Shown here in pieces: positions 1 through 6,704 of a stretch of DNA of 24,433 nt (within the stretch, counting starts at the first letter, position 1; each line of letters starts with the position of its first letter). The stretch is from Pseudomonadota bacterium. GTDB lineage: Bacteria > Pseudomonadota > Alphaproteobacteria > Sphingomonadales > Sphingomonadaceae. The notes below the pieces were generated by a model. The model made no database searches. It worked only from the letters and a program-made list of their open reading frames with translations, and had not been told where the DNA came from. Made by a program: the position numbers and the translations under genes. The stretch is from contig JAFAGN010000140.1 in NCBI GenBank assembly GCA_023422695.1, forward strand, positions 1 to 24,433, in the 5' to 3' direction.

Positions 1-54
1 AATCCAGAGCGATTACGCTACTCTGGATTGCTTCGCTTCGCTCGCAATGACGAG
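1..54. repeat. Intergenic hairpin repeat downstream of the esterase operon
   Basis: Positions 1-9 and 21-29 are perfect inverted copies of a 9-mer (AATCCAGAG / CTCTGGATT) around an 11-base loop. The following GATTGCTTCGCTTCGCTCGC and AATGACG (26-52) is a dispersed palindromic repeat I recognise from many bacterial intergenic regions, known in reverse as GTCATTGCGAGCGAAGC. It ends directly after the stop codon of the minus-strand esterase, so it may also act as a 3' stem-loop for that operon, although no T-run is visible inside the window. The left boundary is unknown because the window starts in it. Confidence 0.6.
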
Positions 55-1578
55 TTAGGAACCCGGCTGAATATACGGCACCCGCGCGAACAGTTCGCGT
101 TCCCATCGGCGAGGATCATCTTCGACGCGGCTTTTCTGATCAAAGATCATCGTCTGCCGCCGTTTCAGATCATAAGCAGCCCAGCCCGGATTGCCGGTGC
201 GCGCGAAACGCACGAAGGCGTCCATCACCGTGTCGCTCATCGCCTGCTGCGCCGGAGTCGGGTCGGGGATGGTACCGAAGCCGAGCCCGATATCGTCGGT
301 GTGCTTCGCATCCTCGAAATCGAGCTGATAGACGAAGGCGGGAGCGCGCGCGCGAGCGCGTGCTTCGGCTTCCTCGACCTGCCCGCGCCAGCTGCGCGCC
401 GCGGTGACGATGCGGTGGAACAGCTCGGTCGGTGCAGCACCCGGATAGCGCGCGCGAAATTCGCCGACGACCCATTCAGGATGTGCGTCGATCCGCATCT
501 CGGGCGCGATCCGCGCCGCGAGATTGTCGAAAGTCAGCCCCGCCAGCTGCTTGCCGTCAGGCGCGTAAAAGGCGCGCGTTTCCAGTACCGTATTGCCAAG
601 CAGCATCGGGATGCCTAGTGACTGCGGGGCGGCATCGGGCCAGAAGGGATGGCGCGTCAGGTGCTGCATGTCGAGCACCGGTCCCATATAGACCCCGCCG
701 CCGAGCACCGGATCGATCGCCACCAGCGCCGCAACCAGTTGCTCGACCGGCGCCGTCGCAGGATCGACACCCTGCCCCAGCTTGTCGAGAAACGCCTGCG
801 CGCGCTTCGTTGCGTTGAGCGGCCCCGAGGCGGTGACCTGCTGCCCGCTCATCGTGATCGCTTTATGAAACAACCCTTTGGCCGCGGGCATCGCCATCAA
901 GGTCGCGATCTTGGCGCCGCCACCCGATTGGCCGAACACCGTGATGTTGCCCGGATCGCCGCCGAACGCCGCGATATTCCGCTGCACCCATTGCAGCGCG
1001 GCGATCAGGTCGAGCTGGCCCGCATTGCCGCTGTCGGGGAAGCTTGGGATCAGCCGCGCGAGATAGAGATAGCCGAGCGCGTTGAGCCGGTGGTTGACCG
1101 TCACCACCACGACATCGCCGCGCGCCGCCAGCGCCGCGCCATCGTTGACCGGATCGGTGACGCTGCCGGTCGAATAGGCACCGCCGTGGAAATAGACCAT
1201 CACCGGGCGCTGACGCTTGACGTCGATGTCGGGCGTCCAGACGTTGAGGAACAGACAGTCCTCGGATTGCGGTTGATAGCGGTCGCCGACCTGCGGACAG
1301 GCGGGACCGAAGCTGTCGCCTTTCAGCTGCTCGGCTTTGGTCACCGCCACCGGCGCCGAAAAGCGCTTGGCGCGGGCATAGCGGATGCCGATGAAGGCCC
1401 ACGTTACCGCGTTACCGATGCTTCGCCGTTGCCCCGATACATAGGAGCCGTCGCGGGCCTTCACGGCGCCGACATAATCGATTGGCGTGAAACTTTCCGC
1501 CTTGGCGATCACCGGCAGGATCAGCGACGCCGCACCTGCGGCCAGCACACCGCGGCGCGTCAGGCTATCGCCGGACAT
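55..1578 (-). CDS. Tat-exported type-B carboxylesterase
   Basis: This is a predicted 507-residue alpha/beta-hydrolase of the carboxylesterase type B family, which hydrolyses carboxylic esters. I chose the start at 1578 because the protein then opens with a twin-arginine signal (T7-R8-R9-G-V-L, hydrophobic stretch to about 25, AKA cleavage site near 27), implying periplasmic or outer location. An upstream in-frame ATG at 1632 would put 18 residues before the signal. Visible motifs are EDCLFLNVW (107-115, family signature), the oxyanion-hole HGG (131-133), nucleophile S218 in GQSGG, a likely acidic partner E333 and likely H426. The typical FVRFARTGNPGW tail follows near 455-466. The start overlaps the end of the sugar kinase by 14 bases, so it is probably translated from the same mRNA. 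Such a neighbour suggests removal of methyl, acetyl or feruloyl esters from the polysaccharide feeding this pathway, but the substrate is inferred only from context. Confidence 0.87.
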   Translation of the reverse strand: MSGDSLTRRGVLAAGAASLILPVIAKAESFTPIDYVGAVKARDGSYVSGQRRSIGNAVTWAFIGIRYARAKRFSAPVAVTKAEQLKGDSFGPACPQVGDRYQPQSEDCLFLNVWTPDIDVKRQRPVMVYFHGGAYSTGSVTDPVNDGAALAARGDVVVVTVNHRLNALGYLYLARLIPSFPDSGNAGQLDLIAALQWVQRNIAAFGGDPGNITVFGQSGGGAKIATLMAMPAAKGLFHKAITMSGQQVTASGPLNATKRAQAFLDKLGQGVDPATAPVEQLVAALVAIDPVLGGGVYMGPVLDMQHLTRHPFWPDAAPQSLGIPMLLGNTVLETRAFYAPDGKQLAGLTFDNLAARIAPEMRIDAHPEWVVGEFRARYPGAAPTELFHRIVTAARSWRGQVEEAEARARARAPAFVYQLDFEDAKHTDDIGLGFGTIPDPTPAQQAMSDTVMDAFVRFARTGNPGWAAYDLKRRQTMIFDQKSRVEDDPRRWERELFARVPYIQPGS

Positions 1579-2578
1579 CGAGCCCGCCGCCGTGAAAGGC
1601 GTCGATATCGGCCTGCCCAAAGCGGCTAGCATCGCCGGGCAGCGAATGTTTGAGCGCGGTCAGCGCCAGCCCCGATTCGGCCATCGCTTTCGCATCGCCC
1701 CCCGCCAGATGTGCGTGGAGCACCCCGGCGGCAAAGGCGTCGCCCGCGCCGATGCGGTCGACGATGCCGGTCACGTCGATCTCGTCGGTCTGGTGGCCAC
1801 CCCCGCGCAGATCGACGCGCGCCGCGATGCGATGATGGTCGGCGGTGACCGTGTGGCGCGCGGTCGAGGCGATCAGTTTGAGATCCGCAAAGGCGGCGAA
1901 GCCCGCCTCGGCAGCCTCGCGGCGCCGGTCTTCGCCTTCGCCGCTGAACTCCCGCCCCAGCACCAGCGACAGGTCGCGGTGGTTTCCGAACAGGATGTCG
2001 GTCAGGCCGATCAGCTCGGACAGTACCGCACGCGGGTCGCTATCCCACGCCTCCCACAGCATTGCACGGTAATTGCCGTCGAAGCTGACCCGGACGCCAA
2101 GCCGTTTTGCGGCGCGCGCTGCGGCGAGCGCCGCCTCGGCCGAGCGCGGCCCGAGCGCGGGGGTGATGCCCGACAGATGGAGCAGGCGCGCACCGCCAAG
2201 AAGCGCATCCCAGTCATAATCCTCGGCGCCGGTTGCGGCGAAGCTCGACCCGGCGCGGTCATAGACGATTTCGGACGACCGCAGCCCCGCACCAACGCTC
2301 AGGAAATAGAGGCCCATGCGGCCGGGATGAGGGGTGACGGCGGTGCAATCGACGCCCGCGCCGCGCACCGCCGCCACTGCACCGCGACCCAGTGCATTGT
2401 CCGCTATTTTGCTGACCATCGCGCAGTCATGGCCCAGATGCGCGAGCCCGATCGCGACATTCGCCTCCGCCCCGCCGACATGCAGCGCCAGCGACGGCGA
2501 CTGCATGAGCAGTTCGTTGCCGGGCGCGGTCAGGCGGATTAGCAATTCGCCGAAAAAGACTAGCTCGCCTTGCGCCAT
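1565..2578 (-). CDS. kdgK: PfkB-family sugar kinase, probable 2-keto-3-deoxygluconate kinase
   Basis: This is a predicted 337-residue cytoplasmic ribokinase/PfkB-family kinase. The likely reaction is ATP-dependent phosphorylation of 2-keto-3-deoxygluconate (KDG) to KDPG, the substrate of the Entner-Doudoroff aldolase. The N-terminal GGAEAN (35-40) is the sugar-binding glycine motif. The segment FDGNYRAMLW (166-175) resembles the D-x-NYR-x-x-LW stretch of KDG kinases. DRIGAGDAFAAG (274-285) is PfkB signature 2, with D280 as the expected catalytic base. A purine-rich GGAG sits just upstream of the ATG. The gene follows kduD after 121 bases that hold a hairpin repeat, and it overlaps the esterase start. 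Other PfkB substrates (fructose, ribose) are possible from sequence alone, but the motif and the adjacent KDG-forming dehydrogenase favour KdgK. Confidence 0.88.
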   Translation of the reverse strand: MAQGELVFFGELLIRLTAPGNELLMQSPSLALHVGGAEANVAIGLAHLGHDCAMVSKIADNALGRGAVAAVRGAGVDCTAVTPHPGRMGLYFLSVGAGLRSSEIVYDRAGSSFAATGAEDYDWDALLGGARLLHLSGITPALGPRSAEAALAAARAAKRLGVRVSFDGNYRAMLWEAWDSDPRAVLSELIGLTDILFGNHRDLSLVLGREFSGEGEDRRREAAEAGFAAFADLKLIASTARHTVTADHHRIAARVDLRGGGHQTDEIDVTGIVDRIGAGDAFAAGVLHAHLAGGDAKAMAESGLALTALKHSLPGDASRFGQADIDAFHGGGLDVRR

Positions 2579-2617
2579 CCCAACTCCGTTCGCCGGATAA
2601 CCGGCTTATATCTCAAC

Positions 2618-2684
2618 CGTAGCCCTGAGCCTGTTGAAGGGCGCCTAACGCGGATAAGCGCCCTTCGACAGGCTCAGGGCTACG
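2618..2684. repeat. Long near-perfect inverted repeat between kduD and kdgK
   Basis: Two 27-base arms (2618-2644 and 2658-2684) surround a 13-base loop. They are complementary at every position except one, which is a G:T wobble. The core, CCCTTCGACAGGCTCAGGGC, belongs to a dispersed intergenic repeat common in sphingomonad and other proteobacterial genomes. It lies between two co-directional operon genes, so the kduD-kdgK mRNA would carry a very stable stem-loop. That could attenuate or process the transcript and change the relative expression of the kinase and esterase. No T-run follows on either strand, so it is not a canonical rho-independent terminator. Confidence 0.85.
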
Positions 2685-2699
2685 GCGATTGTTTCAAGC

Positions 2700-3455
2700 C
2701 TACCGCGCGAGCCAGCCGCCGTCGACGGCAAGGATATGCCCCTGCACATAGTCCGACGCGCGCGACGCCAGAAACACGGCGGCGCCGCCGATGTCACCGG
2801 GATCGCCCCAGCGACCCGCCGGAATCCGCTCCATGATCTGGCGGTTGCGCGTCTCGTCGCCTTGCAGCGCGGCGGTGTTGTTCGTCGCGATATAGCCCGG
2901 CGCGATCGCGTTGACCTGGACGCCCTTTGCCGCCCATTCGTTGGCGAGCAGCTTGGTCAGCCCGCCAACCCCCGATTTCGACGCGGTATAGCTTGGCACG
3001 CGGATGCCGCCCTGAAAGGTCAGCATCGAGGCGATGTTGATGATCTTGCCCGATCCGCGCGCGATCATGTGGCGGCCGACGCTCTGGCACAGAAAAAAGA
3101 GCGTCTTGAGATTGGTGTCCATCACCGCATCCCAATCCTCTTCGGTAAAATCGACCGCGTCGGCGCGGCGGATGATCCCGGCATTGTTGACGAGGATATC
3201 GATACGCCCGAAGTCGGCGAGCACTGCGTCGATCAGCGGCTGCACCGCGCCGACGCTCGACAGGTCGGCGGCGAAATTTTCGCCCTTCCGGCCGAGTCCG
3301 CGCACCTTGCCGACCGTCTCGTCGGCCGCCGACCGGCCGGCCGCAGCAATATCCGCCCCCGCTTCGGCCAGCGCGAGCGCGATGCCCTGCCCGATGCCGG
3401 TATTGGCGCCGGTGACCAGCGCGACCCGGCCCGAAAGATCGAACAATCCGGCCAT
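2700..3455 (-). CDS. kduD: 2-dehydro-3-deoxy-D-gluconate 5-dehydrogenase, KduD/DhuD type (SDR)
   Basis: This is a predicted 251-residue classical short-chain dehydrogenase that interconverts 2,5-diketo-3-deoxygluconate (DKII) and KDG using NAD(P)H in the cytoplasm. Visible features are TGANTGIG (15-22, nucleotide binding), NNAG (90-93), N115 and the catalytic S143/Y156/K160. The stretch FQGGIRVPSYTASKSG (147-162), IAPGYIATNNT (184-194) and the C-terminal AVDGGWLAR are very close to what I know of KduD proteins, so the call is specific rather than generic SDR. An ATG 10 codons upstream (3485) exists, but it would overlap the isomerase gene and precedes the family N-terminus. With the start at 3455 the gene begins one base after the isomerase stop codon, a tight operon junction. 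It supplies KDG to the downstream kinase. Confidence 0.92.
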   Translation of the reverse strand: MAGLFDLSGRVALVTGANTGIGQGIALALAEAGADIAAAGRSAADETVGKVRGLGRKGENFAADLSSVGAVQPLIDAVLADFGRIDILVNNAGIIRRADAVDFTEEDWDAVMDTNLKTLFFLCQSVGRHMIARGSGKIINIASMLTFQGGIRVPSYTASKSGVGGLTKLLANEWAAKGVQVNAIAPGYIATNNTAALQGDETRNRQIMERIPAGRWGDPGDIGGAAVFLASRASDYVQGHILAVDGGWLAR

Positions 3456-3456
3456 A

Positions 3457-4110
3457 TCAGGCGAGCGCCCGCTCCGCCGACACACGCTTCAGATAGGCGC
3501 TGATCGCGTCGTCCTGCGAATTGGCGTAGAAATATTCGGCGAATTTCTCACCCGCGATCGCGGCGCGCAGCAGATCCTGATCGACGGCCTTGAGCACCGT
3601 CAGCATATCATTGCACGACGCGGCTTTCAGATCCTTCAGGATGCCGCGGTTGGTCCGCATGATTTCGGCGCGCTCCTTCGGATAGCCGAGACCGCGTTCG
3701 CCATCGAACAGCTTGCGGTAAACATCCTGCAGATTGAGCTCAGCAGCCCAGCCGAAGCCCTTCGCATAGGGCATCGAAATCGCATTGCCGTCGTTGATCT
3801 GGCCGAACAGAAAGGCGTCGGTCGGATCGATCACCAGCCCGCAGAACACGCCAGGCATCGCGTTGCAGGCGAGCATCGACCCCATGCCGGTGCCGCAGCC
3901 CGTCACGACAAAATCGGCGGCTTTCGAATTGAGCAGGATGCCGGCGAGCAGACCGTTCATCACATATGTCAGCGACGCTTTGTCGTCCGCCGAATACATG
4001 CCGTAATTGAACACCTGATGGCCCAGCGGCTGGGCGACCGTGGTCAGCGCGTCGTGGATGATGGCATTTTTGGCGGCCTGGCTGTTTTCGGTGATCAGCG
4101 CGATCTTCAT
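3457..4110 (-). CDS. RpiB/LacA/LacB-family sugar isomerase, probable DhuI-type uronate isomerase
   Basis: This is a predicted 217-residue isomerase, first gene of the operon. VVTGCGTGMG (68-77) matches the RpiB/LacAB active-site loop, with C72 in the position of the catalytic cysteine. A long C-terminal extension (YPKERAEIMRTNRG, 143-156) sets it apart from the roughly 150-residue ribose-5-phosphate isomerases. Established work on Streptococcus showed that an RpiB-family protein, DhuI, isomerises 4-deoxy-L-threo-5-hexosulose uronate to 2,5-diketo-3-deoxygluconate, working with an SDR (DhuD). The order here (isomerase, KduD-like SDR, KDG kinase) fits that pathway, so DhuI is my best reading; a pentose- or hexose-phosphate isomerase is the alternative. 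I chose the ATG at 4110 because AAAGGAA lies a suitable distance upstream and the protein then begins MKIALI. The reading frame stays open far upstream (to 5397), but that part is antisense to the regulator gene. Confidence 0.85.
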   Translation of the reverse strand: MKIALITENSQAAKNAIIHDALTTVAQPLGHQVFNYGMYSADDKASLTYVMNGLLAGILLNSKAADFVVTGCGTGMGSMLACNAMPGVFCGLVIDPTDAFLFGQINDGNAISMPYAKGFGWAAELNLQDVYRKLFDGERGLGYPKERAEIMRTNRGILKDLKAASCNDMLTVLKAVDQDLLRAAIAGEKFAEYFYANSQDDAISAYLKRVSAERALA

Positions 4111-4138
4111 GATGCGGTTCCTTTGCTGGATTTCCTGC

Positions 4139-4167
4139 AAGCTAGACATTTTGGTAACCGGTGTCAA
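4139..4167 (-). promoter_or_regulatory. Putative sigma70-type promoter of the uronate operon
   Basis: On the minus strand a perfect -35 hexamer TTGACA (4167-4162) is followed after 17 bases by TAGCTT (4144-4139), a weak -10 matching 3 of 6. Transcription would begin near 4132, leaving a leader of about 22 bases with the AAAGGA ribosome-binding site before the isomerase ATG at 4110. The operator-like palindrome at 4152-4166 lies between and partly over these elements, which suits direct repression by the divergent LacI-type protein. This is inference from spacing only. Confidence 0.5.
4152..4166. promoter_or_regulatory. LacI-type operator-like palindrome, site 1
   Basis: TGGTAACCGGTGTCA is a nearly symmetric dyad centred on the CCGG that LacI/GalR-family operators commonly carry at their centre (a central CpG step). 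Its complement, TGACACCGGTTACCA, matches site 2 (4199-4214) at 12 of 15 aligned positions. It sits in the spacer of the predicted isomerase-operon promoter, an ideal repression position. It is the probable binding site of the regulator encoded at 4321. Confidence 0.6.
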
Positions 4168-4198
4168 TATCAACGCCGCCCGATCGCGGCAAGCGATC

Positions 4199-4214
4199 TG
4201 GACACCGGTATCCA
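4199..4214. promoter_or_regulatory. LacI-type operator-like palindrome, site 2
   Basis: TGGACACCGGTATCCA is a 16-base dyad with the same CCGG centre as site 1, 47 bases away centre to centre. It is closer to the regulator gene (ATG at 4321). It could give autoregulation, or cooperate with site 1 through a small loop or a tetrameric contact. No promoter for the regulator is clear enough to call. Confidence 0.55.
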
Positions 4215-4320
4215 TTTCGGCCAGATGGCGATTGTCGCGATTGATCCGGAGATTCCGGACACACATGGCAAGGAGCGGTCGGCGGGACAGCCGCCCGAAC
4301 CCGCAAAGGATTGGACGCAT

Positions 4321-5370
4321 ATGGCGGCACAAAAAAAGGGCGGGAGCGGCAAACAGCCGACGATCAATGACGTCGCCGCGCTCGCCGGGGTGTCGAAAAA
4401 GACCGTCAGCCGCGTGATTAACCGGTCCGAATTCCTGACCGAAAAGACGCGCAAGGCCGTCGAACAGGCGATCGAGACGCTGGGCTTTGTCCCCAACCCG
4501 CAGGCGCGGGCGCTGGCGTTCCGGCGCAATTTCCTGATCGCGCTGCTCCACGACAATCCGAATGCGCAGACGGTGCTGAACTTCCAGCAAGGGGTGCTTG
4601 ACGCGATCAAGGACAGCGACCTCGCGCTGCTGGTCCGCCCGGTCGACCGTGGGTCGGACCGGATGCTCGACGATGTGCGCACGTTCCTTGAAAAGCAGCG
4701 ACCGATCGGCGCGCTGCTGTTGCCGCCGATTTCGGAGAATGACGAGCTGGCGGCGCTGTGCGAAGATCTGGGAGTGCGCTATGTGCGCGTCGGTTCGGCG
4801 CCGCTCGATGACGCCAGGCATTGCGTGTCGTCGAACGATCGCGAGGTGGTGGGCGAAGCGGTGCGCGGGCTGATCACGCTCGGGCATCGCCGCATCGGCT
4901 TTGTGCGCGGACCGATCGGCTTCCGTTCGGCGGCCGAGCGCGAAAAGGGGTTTATGGAAGCGCTGGCCGAGGCAGGCCTCGACCTTCCCGATGCCTATAA
5001 TGCGCCGGGAAACTACCGCTATGCCGCCGGGATCGAGGCCGGCGAAGCCCTGTTGTCGCTGCCCGAACCGCCGACCGCGATCTTCTGTTCGAACGACGAA
5101 ATGGCTGCGGGGGTGATGAGCGTCGCGCATGCGAAACGCATCGAGGTCCCGGGCGCGCTGTCGATTATCGGCTTCGATGACAGCCCGACCGCGACGCATA
5201 TCTGGCCCGCGCTCAGCACGGTGCGCTGGCCGATCCGCGAAATGGGGGTGCGCGCCGCCAAGACGCTCGTCCCCGACTTTTTGCCGCTCGCGAGCAAGGT
5301 CGACGACGGGGAAACCGCCGTGCTCGCATCGACCTTTGTCCAGCGTCAGTCGGTCGCGCCGCCCAAATAG
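4321..5370 (+). CDS. LacI/GalR-family transcriptional regulator of the uronate locus
   Basis: This is a predicted 349-residue DNA-binding repressor. Residues 14-34 (TINDVAALAGVSKKTVSRVIN) are the LacI-type helix-turn-helix, followed by the hinge helix near 58-68 (NPQARALAFR) and a periplasmic-binding-protein-like sensor domain. SNDEMAAGVM (257-266) and LSIIGFDDSP (280-289) are typical late motifs of the family. The start at 4321 is supported by AAAGGA at 4305-4310; the frame is open much further upstream, but that region belongs to the minus-strand isomerase. It is divergent from the isomerase-kduD-kdgK-esterase operon, and paired CCGG-centred dyads lie between them. It therefore most likely represses that operon and is released by a pathway intermediate (KDG or a deoxy-keto uronate, by analogy). 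The effector cannot be told from sequence. Confidence 0.92.
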   Translation: MAAQKKGGSGKQPTINDVAALAGVSKKTVSRVINRSEFLTEKTRKAVEQAIETLGFVPNPQARALAFRRNFLIALLHDNPNAQTVLNFQQGVLDAIKDSDLALLVRPVDRGSDRMLDDVRTFLEKQRPIGALLLPPISENDELAALCEDLGVRYVRVGSAPLDDARHCVSSNDREVVGEAVRGLITLGHRRIGFVRGPIGFRSAAEREKGFMEALAEAGLDLPDAYNAPGNYRYAAGIEAGEALLSLPEPPTAIFCSNDEMAAGVMSVAHAKRIEVPGALSIIGFDDSPTATHIWPALSTVRWPIREMGVRAAKTLVPDFLPLASKVDDGETAVLASTFVQRQSVAPPK

Positions 5371-5401
5371 ACAGCCGCCGCTACAGCCGTTCGGCACAAC
5401 A

Positions 5402-5466
5402 AAATTGTCTTAAATTGTCGCAATCTCCCCCATTGCGCTTGCATGCGTCAATTCAATGGGTTGAAT
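5402..5466. promoter_or_regulatory. Repeat-rich candidate control region of the RND efflux operon
   Basis: Three structures sit in the 146-base gap before the adaptor gene. AAATTGTC is repeated exactly with a 10-base period (5402-5409, 5412-5419), the phasing expected for a dimeric regulator such as a response regulator. GCAAT-N7-ATTGC (5420-5436) is an inverted repeat. ATTCAATGGGTTGAAT (5451-5466) is a second, with 6-base perfect arms. Efflux operons are often controlled by TetR-, MarR- or two-component regulators, but none is encoded beside this one. I could not identify a convincing -35/-10 pair here. Confidence 0.35.
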
Positions 5467-5516
5467 AGGCGCCAACCCCTCCCCGCCGTTCGGCGTGCTG
5501 ACATGAGAATATCGCT

Positions 5517-6698
5517 ATGCTGGACAAAAGGTCGCTGCTGCTGGCCGGAACATTATGCGCCGCGACCGTCTCGCTGGGCGCCTGTTCGGGCCAGGAAGAA
5601 GCAGGCAAGGGTGGGCGCGGCGCGCCGGAAGTCGGCTTTGTCGTCGCCAAGGTCGAGGCCGTCCCGGTCACGACGTCGCTTGGCGGGCGCACCGTGGCGT
5701 TCGAAACCAGCGAAGTCAGGCCGCAGGTCAATGGCCTGATCCGCCGCCGCCTGTTTACCGAAGGCGGATTCGTGCGCGCCGGGCAGCCGCTGTATCAGAT
5801 CGATGCCAGCCTCTACCAGGCCGCGGTCGATCAGGCCGCCGCCAACCTCGCCAGCGCCCGCGCCAGCGCGCAGGCGGCCGACGAGCGCGTCCGCCGCTTC
5901 GCCCCGCTCGCCAAGATGCAGGCGATCGCCGAACAGGACTATACCGACGCGCTGGCCGAAGCGCGCGTCGCGCGCGCCGCGGTCGCGCAAAATGGCGCGG
6001 CGCTGGAAACCGCGCGGATCACATTGCGCTACGCGACGATCACCGCGCCGATCAGCGGGCGAATCGGTCGCAGCCTCGCCACTCCCGGCGCGCTGGTCAG
6101 CGCGAGCCAGGCTTCGCCGCTGGCCGTGATCCAGCAGACCGACCCGATTTATGTCGATATGCAGCAATCGAGCGCCGAGCTGACCACGTTGCGCCAGGCG
6201 CTCGCCAATGGCGGCGTCGCCGCGGGGAGCACGTCGGTGCGGCTGCGGCTGGAGGACGGCAGCGCTTACGGTTTTGCAGGTACGGTGCAGTTTTCCGACA
6301 TCACGGTCAATGAAGCCACCGGCACCGTGACGCTGCGCGCGCGCTTTCCCAATCCCCAAGGCGTATTGCTGCCCGGGATGTTCGTCACGGCGCTGTTCGA
6401 CCAGGCGATCAATCCGCGGGCGATATTGGTGCCGCAGGCGGCGCTCCAACGCGATTTCGACGGCTCGGCGTTCGTCTATCTGGCCGACGCAGGCAACAAG
6501 GCGATCCGCCGCAAGGTGACCGCCGATCGGACCATCGGGACCGATTGGGTGGTCACCGACGGGCTGAAGGCGGGCGAACGCGTCATCACGCAGGGGGTCG
6601 GCAATCTGAAACAAGGGGCGCCGATCAAGCCGGTGCCCGCCAACAGCGTGCAGCGGGTGGGGGCGCCCGCGGCCAAGACAGCAGAAAAGAGTCGATAG
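5517..6698 (+). CDS. RND efflux periplasmic adaptor lipoprotein (AcrA/MexA type)
   Basis: This is a predicted 393-residue membrane fusion protein that would link the inner-membrane RND transporter to the outer-membrane channel. Residues 1-23 form a lipoprotein signal with lipobox L20-G21-A22-C23, so it is probably lipid-anchored in the periplasm. V72-N73-G74-L75 (VRPQVNGLI) and the later ATITAPISGRIG (about 175-186) form the split lipoyl/barrel-sandwich domain. The alanine-rich helices between them make the coiled-coil hairpin. The remaining beta-barrel and membrane-proximal domains follow (GVLLPGMFV near 281-289). The length is normal for AcrA-like proteins. GAGAA lies 7 bases before the ATG. 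The transporter gene starts 6 bases after the stop. The substrates of the pump are not predictable from this protein. Confidence 0.95.
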   Translation: MLDKRSLLLAGTLCAATVSLGACSGQEEAGKGGRGAPEVGFVVAKVEAVPVTTSLGGRTVAFETSEVRPQVNGLIRRRLFTEGGFVRAGQPLYQIDASLYQAAVDQAAANLASARASAQAADERVRRFAPLAKMQAIAEQDYTDALAEARVARAAVAQNGAALETARITLRYATITAPISGRIGRSLATPGALVSASQASPLAVIQQTDPIYVDMQQSSAELTTLRQALANGGVAAGSTSVRLRLEDGSAYGFAGTVQFSDITVNEATGTVTLRARFPNPQGVLLPGMFVTALFDQAINPRAILVPQAALQRDFDGSAFVYLADAGNKAIRRKVTADRTIGTDWVVTDGLKAGERVITQGVGNLKQGAPIKPVPANSVQRVGAPAAKTAEKSR

Positions 6699-6704
6699 CC
6701 CCCC

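Noticed and set aside
4111..5397. Open extension of the isomerase frame to a total of 646 codons
   Set aside because: The extra 429 codons are antisense to the LacI-family gene and cross the operators; the ATG at 4110 has a ribosome-binding site and the family N-terminus.
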